This document shows positions 6,468 to 8,872 of a DNA stretch of 8,872 bases, piece after piece (the stretch's first letter is position 1; each line of letters opens with the position of its first letter). The translations under genes were made by a program, and so were the position numbers. Location of the stretch: contig JAHELO010000052.1 of the NCBI GenBank assembly GCA_024644145.1, positions 1 through 8,872 on the forward strand. Reading direction: 5' to 3'. The notes beneath the pieces were generated by a model. The model saw only the letters and a program-made list of their open reading frames with translations. It was not told the origin of the DNA and did no database searches. The DNA is from Christiangramia sp. GTDB lineage: Bacteria; Bacteroidota; Bacteroidia; Flavobacteriales; Flavobacteriaceae.

Positions 6468-7538
6468 ATGAATTACAAGTATCTATTATTTAGTCTATGT
6501 GTCGGTTTTCTGTTTTTTTCCTGCGAAAAAGATATAGATTGTTGTCCAATGCCGGCTGCAGAAGCAGCTTTTGAATCTGGAATCGTTGTCCTGAATGAAG
6601 GAAACTTTGGCTCATCTAATGCCAGTGTCCACTTTATTAATGATGAAGATGACAATAACCAGCCATTAATTTTTTCCAAAATTAATGGATCTAACTTAGG
6701 CGATACGGCACAAAGTATAGAGTTTCATGAGAATTTAGGTGTAATTGTAGTAAATGGCTCTAATAAAATAGAGATCGTGAACCGGTTTACCTTTAAAAGC
6801 CTTGCAACTATTAGTTCAAATCTTCATAATCCGCGCTATGCAGAGGTGATAGGAGATAAGCTTTATATATCCAACTGGGGGGATGGCATGAATGCAGACG
6901 ATGATTTTATTGCAGTTTTCGACCTTAAAGATTTCACGTTCATGAAATCTATTTCAGTAGCCGAAGGACCAGAAAAAATGCTGGCTTCAAATAACTCCTT
7001 ATTTGTTGCTCATAAGGGCGGATTTTCTTTTAATAATATCATTTCTGTTATCAATAGTGAATCAGATATGGTTATCAAAGAAATTGAAGCGGGTGATCTG
7101 CCAGACTCCATGGAGATTAAGGGTAATGAGCTATGGGTTCTTTCATCTGGCAAGCCTTCGTATGCCGATACCGAAACTCCCGGAAACCTTACTAAAATTG
7201 ATATTGCTACTCTCAGCGTGCTTGGTAGTTTTAATTTACCGGAGCCAGGCATGCATCCTTCAAATCTTTCTATAATCAATAATGAAGCTTTATTTACCAT
7301 GGGTAAAGATCTATATAGATATAATACTGAAAGCGGGTTCCAGCCTACTCCTGAATTTAGTTTTGATGAAGTCGCGGTTTTATATGGATTTGAGATTCAT
7401 GATGGCCAAGTTTTTATTGCCTCACCCAGAGCAGATTTTTCTGGGAATGGGAATCTTTTTGTTTATGATCTTAATAATGGTAGTCTACAGAAGACCTATA
7501 CCGTTGGTATTAATCCGAATGGTATTTATTTTAATTAA
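6468..7538 (+). CDS. btuG: Surface lipoprotein with YncE/DUF5074-like beta-propeller, BtuG-like cobalamin-capture protein
   Basis: The 356-residue protein begins with a lipoprotein signal. The lipobox is FFSC, with Cys19 lipidated. EKDID follows the Cys, an acidic stretch like Bacteroidota signals for export of lipoproteins to the cell surface. The body has repeated blade-like units of about 45 residues (for example VLNEGNFGS from 41, NPRYAEVIGDKLYISNWG from 121, LPDSMEIKGNELWVLSSG, GINPNGIYFN at the end), as in YncE-type seven-bladed propellers and DUF5074 proteins. In Bacteroides, BtuG is such a propeller: it sits on BtuB, binds B12 very tightly and passes it inward. Position 2 bases behind a riboswitch-controlled btuB makes BtuG the best call. 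Close sequence identity to characterised BtuG cannot be judged here, so the name is by architecture and context. Confidence 0.78.
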   Translation: MNYKYLLFSLCVGFLFFSCEKDIDCCPMPAAEAAFESGIVVLNEGNFGSSNASVHFINDEDDNNQPLIFSKINGSNLGDTAQSIEFHENLGVIVVNGSNKIEIVNRFTFKSLATISSNLHNPRYAEVIGDKLYISNWGDGMNADDDFIAVFDLKDFTFMKSISVAEGPEKMLASNNSLFVAHKGGFSFNNIISVINSESDMVIKEIEAGDLPDSMEIKGNELWVLSSGKPSYADTETPGNLTKIDIATLSVLGSFNLPEPGMHPSNLSIINNEALFTMGKDLYRYNTESGFQPTPEFSFDEVAVLYGFEIHDGQVFIASPRADFSGNGNLFVYDLNNGSLQKTYTVGINPNGIYFN

Positions 7539-7554
7539 GAATTTATACATAATG

Positions 7555-7587
7555 AAAAACCCCGCTCTAAAGCGGGGTTTCTATTTT
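7555..7587. terminator. Bidirectional intrinsic terminator
   Basis: CCCCGCT (7560-7566) pairs with AGCGGGG (7571-7577) around a CTAA loop. The stem is extended by AAA (7557-7559) with TTT (7578-7580), giving up to 10 bp. A T-rich run follows on the plus strand (TTTCTATTTTT). On the minus strand the flanking A-run (7555-7559) becomes TTTTT. It sits between the stops of btuG and the convergent peptidase gene and can end both transcripts. Confidence 0.92.
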
Positions 7588-7602
7588 TCATAATATTACG
7601 AA

Positions 7603-8872
7603 CTACTGCTTAAAATCAGGAGTTTTGATTTTATTTAAGTCAAACTCAGGTAAGTTATCCTCATACATATTTCTATAAGATTGCTCGTCTTCATAACTTT
7701 CGGCAATAAATTCAGGCCTGAAAGAACCTGCTTTTATAGCGTCCTGTAACTGTCTGTTACTGGAAATTTCATTTAGAGCTGTAGCAAGTAAAGGTTCTGA
7801 AGTATCTCCTAGAATTCCATAATTATCCCATGCTTCTTTTATTTCAATATCAGGAATAAGTCCGTCAGGAAATGCTTCACCATTTTTATTTACCGAAGTG
7901 GAAATAAGAGGCTGCATGGCATATTTGTGGTCTGGATTTAAGCCAGTCTTATTATAATAGGGTACATCGGCATCATATAATGTAACAGAAGCCTGTACCT
8001 TACCAACAGTTTTAGATCCTATATGGATTACCTCAATATGTGGGGCTAGGCCATTAATTACCAGCTCACTGGCAGAAGCTGAAGATCGAGTGGCAATAAC
8101 ATATAATTTATTAAGGTTCAGGCTATTTATAGGAGTAGATTGATGATTAGGGTGATCTGATTCATTCCCGTCAAAAATTCTGTCATCAAATCTAGTTTCC
8201 TTTTGACTTTGACTTAACAATGATTCGATATTATCATTGTACTTTGTTCTTATAAGAATTTCACCTTTAAATTGACCGGTGATCATGCTGGCAAGATCTG
8301 TAGCAGAAGAAACTCTACCACCACCATTATATCTAAGGTCTAATACCAATTCTGTAACTCCCTCATTTTTAAACTGAGCAAAAACATCGTTTAATTCCCC
8401 ATCAAAATCATGGGTAAAGCTATTATACATTAAATAGCCCACTTTTATTCCATCAAGGTCAATAGTTTTTGCGACATGAATGGGGTTTTCTATAAGTTCT
8501 ATTTTAGTAACATTTACTGTTTCACCGGTAGTCTCTAGGCCTGAAGATGTGTACTCCGCGAATCCAAAAGTAATATCATCTGTTCCAAGCAGATCACTAT
8601 AATTACTAAGGGTCATTTGAGTTCCGTTAAGCTCTGTAAACAACATGCCTCGTTCTAAACCGGCATTATCTGCAGGGGATCCCGGGATTACATAACGAAT
8701 AATTCCTGCCAGATCATTAGAACCTTCACTAATTAAAGCTAAACTAATATTCGCTCCGGAGGTTTTTCTAATTCCAGCAAATCTGTTTTCAAGATCTTCA
8801 TAATTGTCTACGATCCAACTAAAGTCGTCTCCGGAGTATTTTAGACCATCCTCAAAAAAAGATTCCGGGGAA
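7603..8872 (-). CDS. S41 family (C-terminal processing type) serine peptidase with PDZ domain, 5' end missing
   Basis: The frame is open from the right edge (first full codon ending at 8871) to TAG at 7605-7603, about 422 codons. An internal ATG at 8646 is not the start: the reading frame upstream of it encodes the PDZ domain (LALISEGSNDL, VIPGSPADNAGLERGML), followed by the S41 domain. The S41 part has VLDLRYNGGG, the catalytic serine in SSASASE (codon 8076-8074) and the catalytic lysine in KTVGKVQAS (codon 8001-7999). The 25-residue spacing is that of Ctp/Prc enzymes, so the enzyme should be active as a Ser/Lys dyad protease, probably in the periplasm or outer membrane. The signal peptide or lipobox would lie outside the window. 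Its substrate is unknown and nothing ties it to B12 uptake; it is convergent with btuG and shares its terminator. Confidence 0.9.
   Translation of the reverse strand, partial: SPESFFEDGLKYSGDDFSWIVDNYEDLENRFAGIRKTSGANISLALISEGSNDLAGIIRYVIPGSPADNAGLERGMLFTELNGTQMTLSNYSDLLGTDDITFGFAEYTSSGLETTGETVNVTKIELIENPIHVAKTIDLDGIKVGYLMYNSFTHDFDGELNDVFAQFKNEGVTELVLDLRYNGGGRVSSATDLASMITGQFKGEILIRTKYNDNIESLLSQSQKETRFDDRIFDGNESDHPNHQSTPINSLNLNKLYVIATRSSASASELVINGLAPHIEVIHIGSKTVGKVQASVTLYDADVPYYNKTGLNPDHKYAMQPLISTSVNKNGEAFPDGLIPDIEIKEAWDNYGILGDTSEPLLATALNEISSNRQLQDAIKAGSFRPEFIAESYEDEQSYRNMYEDNLPEFDLNKIKTPDFKQ

Noticed and set aside
4642..7538. SusC/SusD-type glycan utilisation pair
   Set aside because: The receptor is only 607 residues without a carboxypeptidase-like N-terminal domain, and the lipoprotein is a propeller rather than a helical SusD. 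The cobalamin riboswitch gives a better explanation.
6473..7593. Overlapping ORFs at 6473-6679 (-), 7003-7275 (+), 7010-7300 (-) and 7282-7593 (+)
   Set aside because: They are shadows of the propeller lipoprotein. The 7282-7593 frame also runs through the terminator.
8644..8646. ATG as the start of the S41 peptidase
   Set aside because: The frame stays open upstream to the window edge and encodes PDZ-domain sequence immediately before this Met.
1..8872. CRISPR arrays, tRNA or rRNA genes, insertion sequences
   Set aside because: I saw no regularly spaced direct repeats, tRNA-like cloverleaf, rRNA sequence, transposase or terminal inverted repeats on reading through the window.

Overview
The window looks like a piece of a marine-type flavobacterial (Bacteroidota) chromosome. 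The evidence is AT-rich coding DNA, -7 promoter boxes of the Bacteroidota TAnnTTTG type, weak Shine-Dalgarno use, a TonB-dependent receptor paired with a SusD-less surface lipoprotein, and protein sequences typical of Flavobacteriia. I cannot fix the genus from sequence alone.

Layout. At the left edge (1-1283, minus strand) is an rmuC gene whose C-terminal end is cut off or replaced: the first 107 bases are GC-rich and do not encode the usual RmuC tail. Next comes a tightly packed minus-strand operon, read from 4316 down to 1360: a periplasmic-binding lipoprotein (BtuF-like, TTG start), a FecCD/BtuC-type permease and an ABC ATPase (BtuD-like, GTG start). The 325-base divergent intergenic region 4317-4641 holds a -7 box for that operon and, on the plus strand, a complete cobalamin (AdoCbl-class) riboswitch. 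Behind the riboswitch lie a 607-residue BtuB-like TonB-dependent receptor (4642-6465) and, 2 bases later, a surface-type lipoprotein with a YncE/DUF5074-like beta-propeller (6468-7538). I read this last gene as a BtuG homologue. A strong bidirectional terminator (7555-7587) closes the operon and also serves the convergent S41 peptidase gene (7603 to the right edge, 5' end missing).

Together the five central genes form one vitamin B12 uptake locus. The BtuG-like lipoprotein would capture cobalamin at the cell surface and hand it to the BtuB-like TonB-dependent channel. The BtuF-like lipoprotein would take it in the periplasm, and BtuC/BtuD would import it across the inner membrane. The riboswitch gives B12-dependent repression, but in this window only of the outer-membrane half. 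Cobalamin specificity of the ABC half rests on this context, since the proteins alone could equally be read as siderophore transporters.

I do not see an entirely new system. The points most worth a second look are the chimeric rmuC end, a GC-rich palindrome carried inside a peripheral part of the riboswitch, a possible RBS-masking hairpin behind the aptamer, the one-sided riboswitch control, and the presence of a BtuBG-like pair outside gut Bacteroides.
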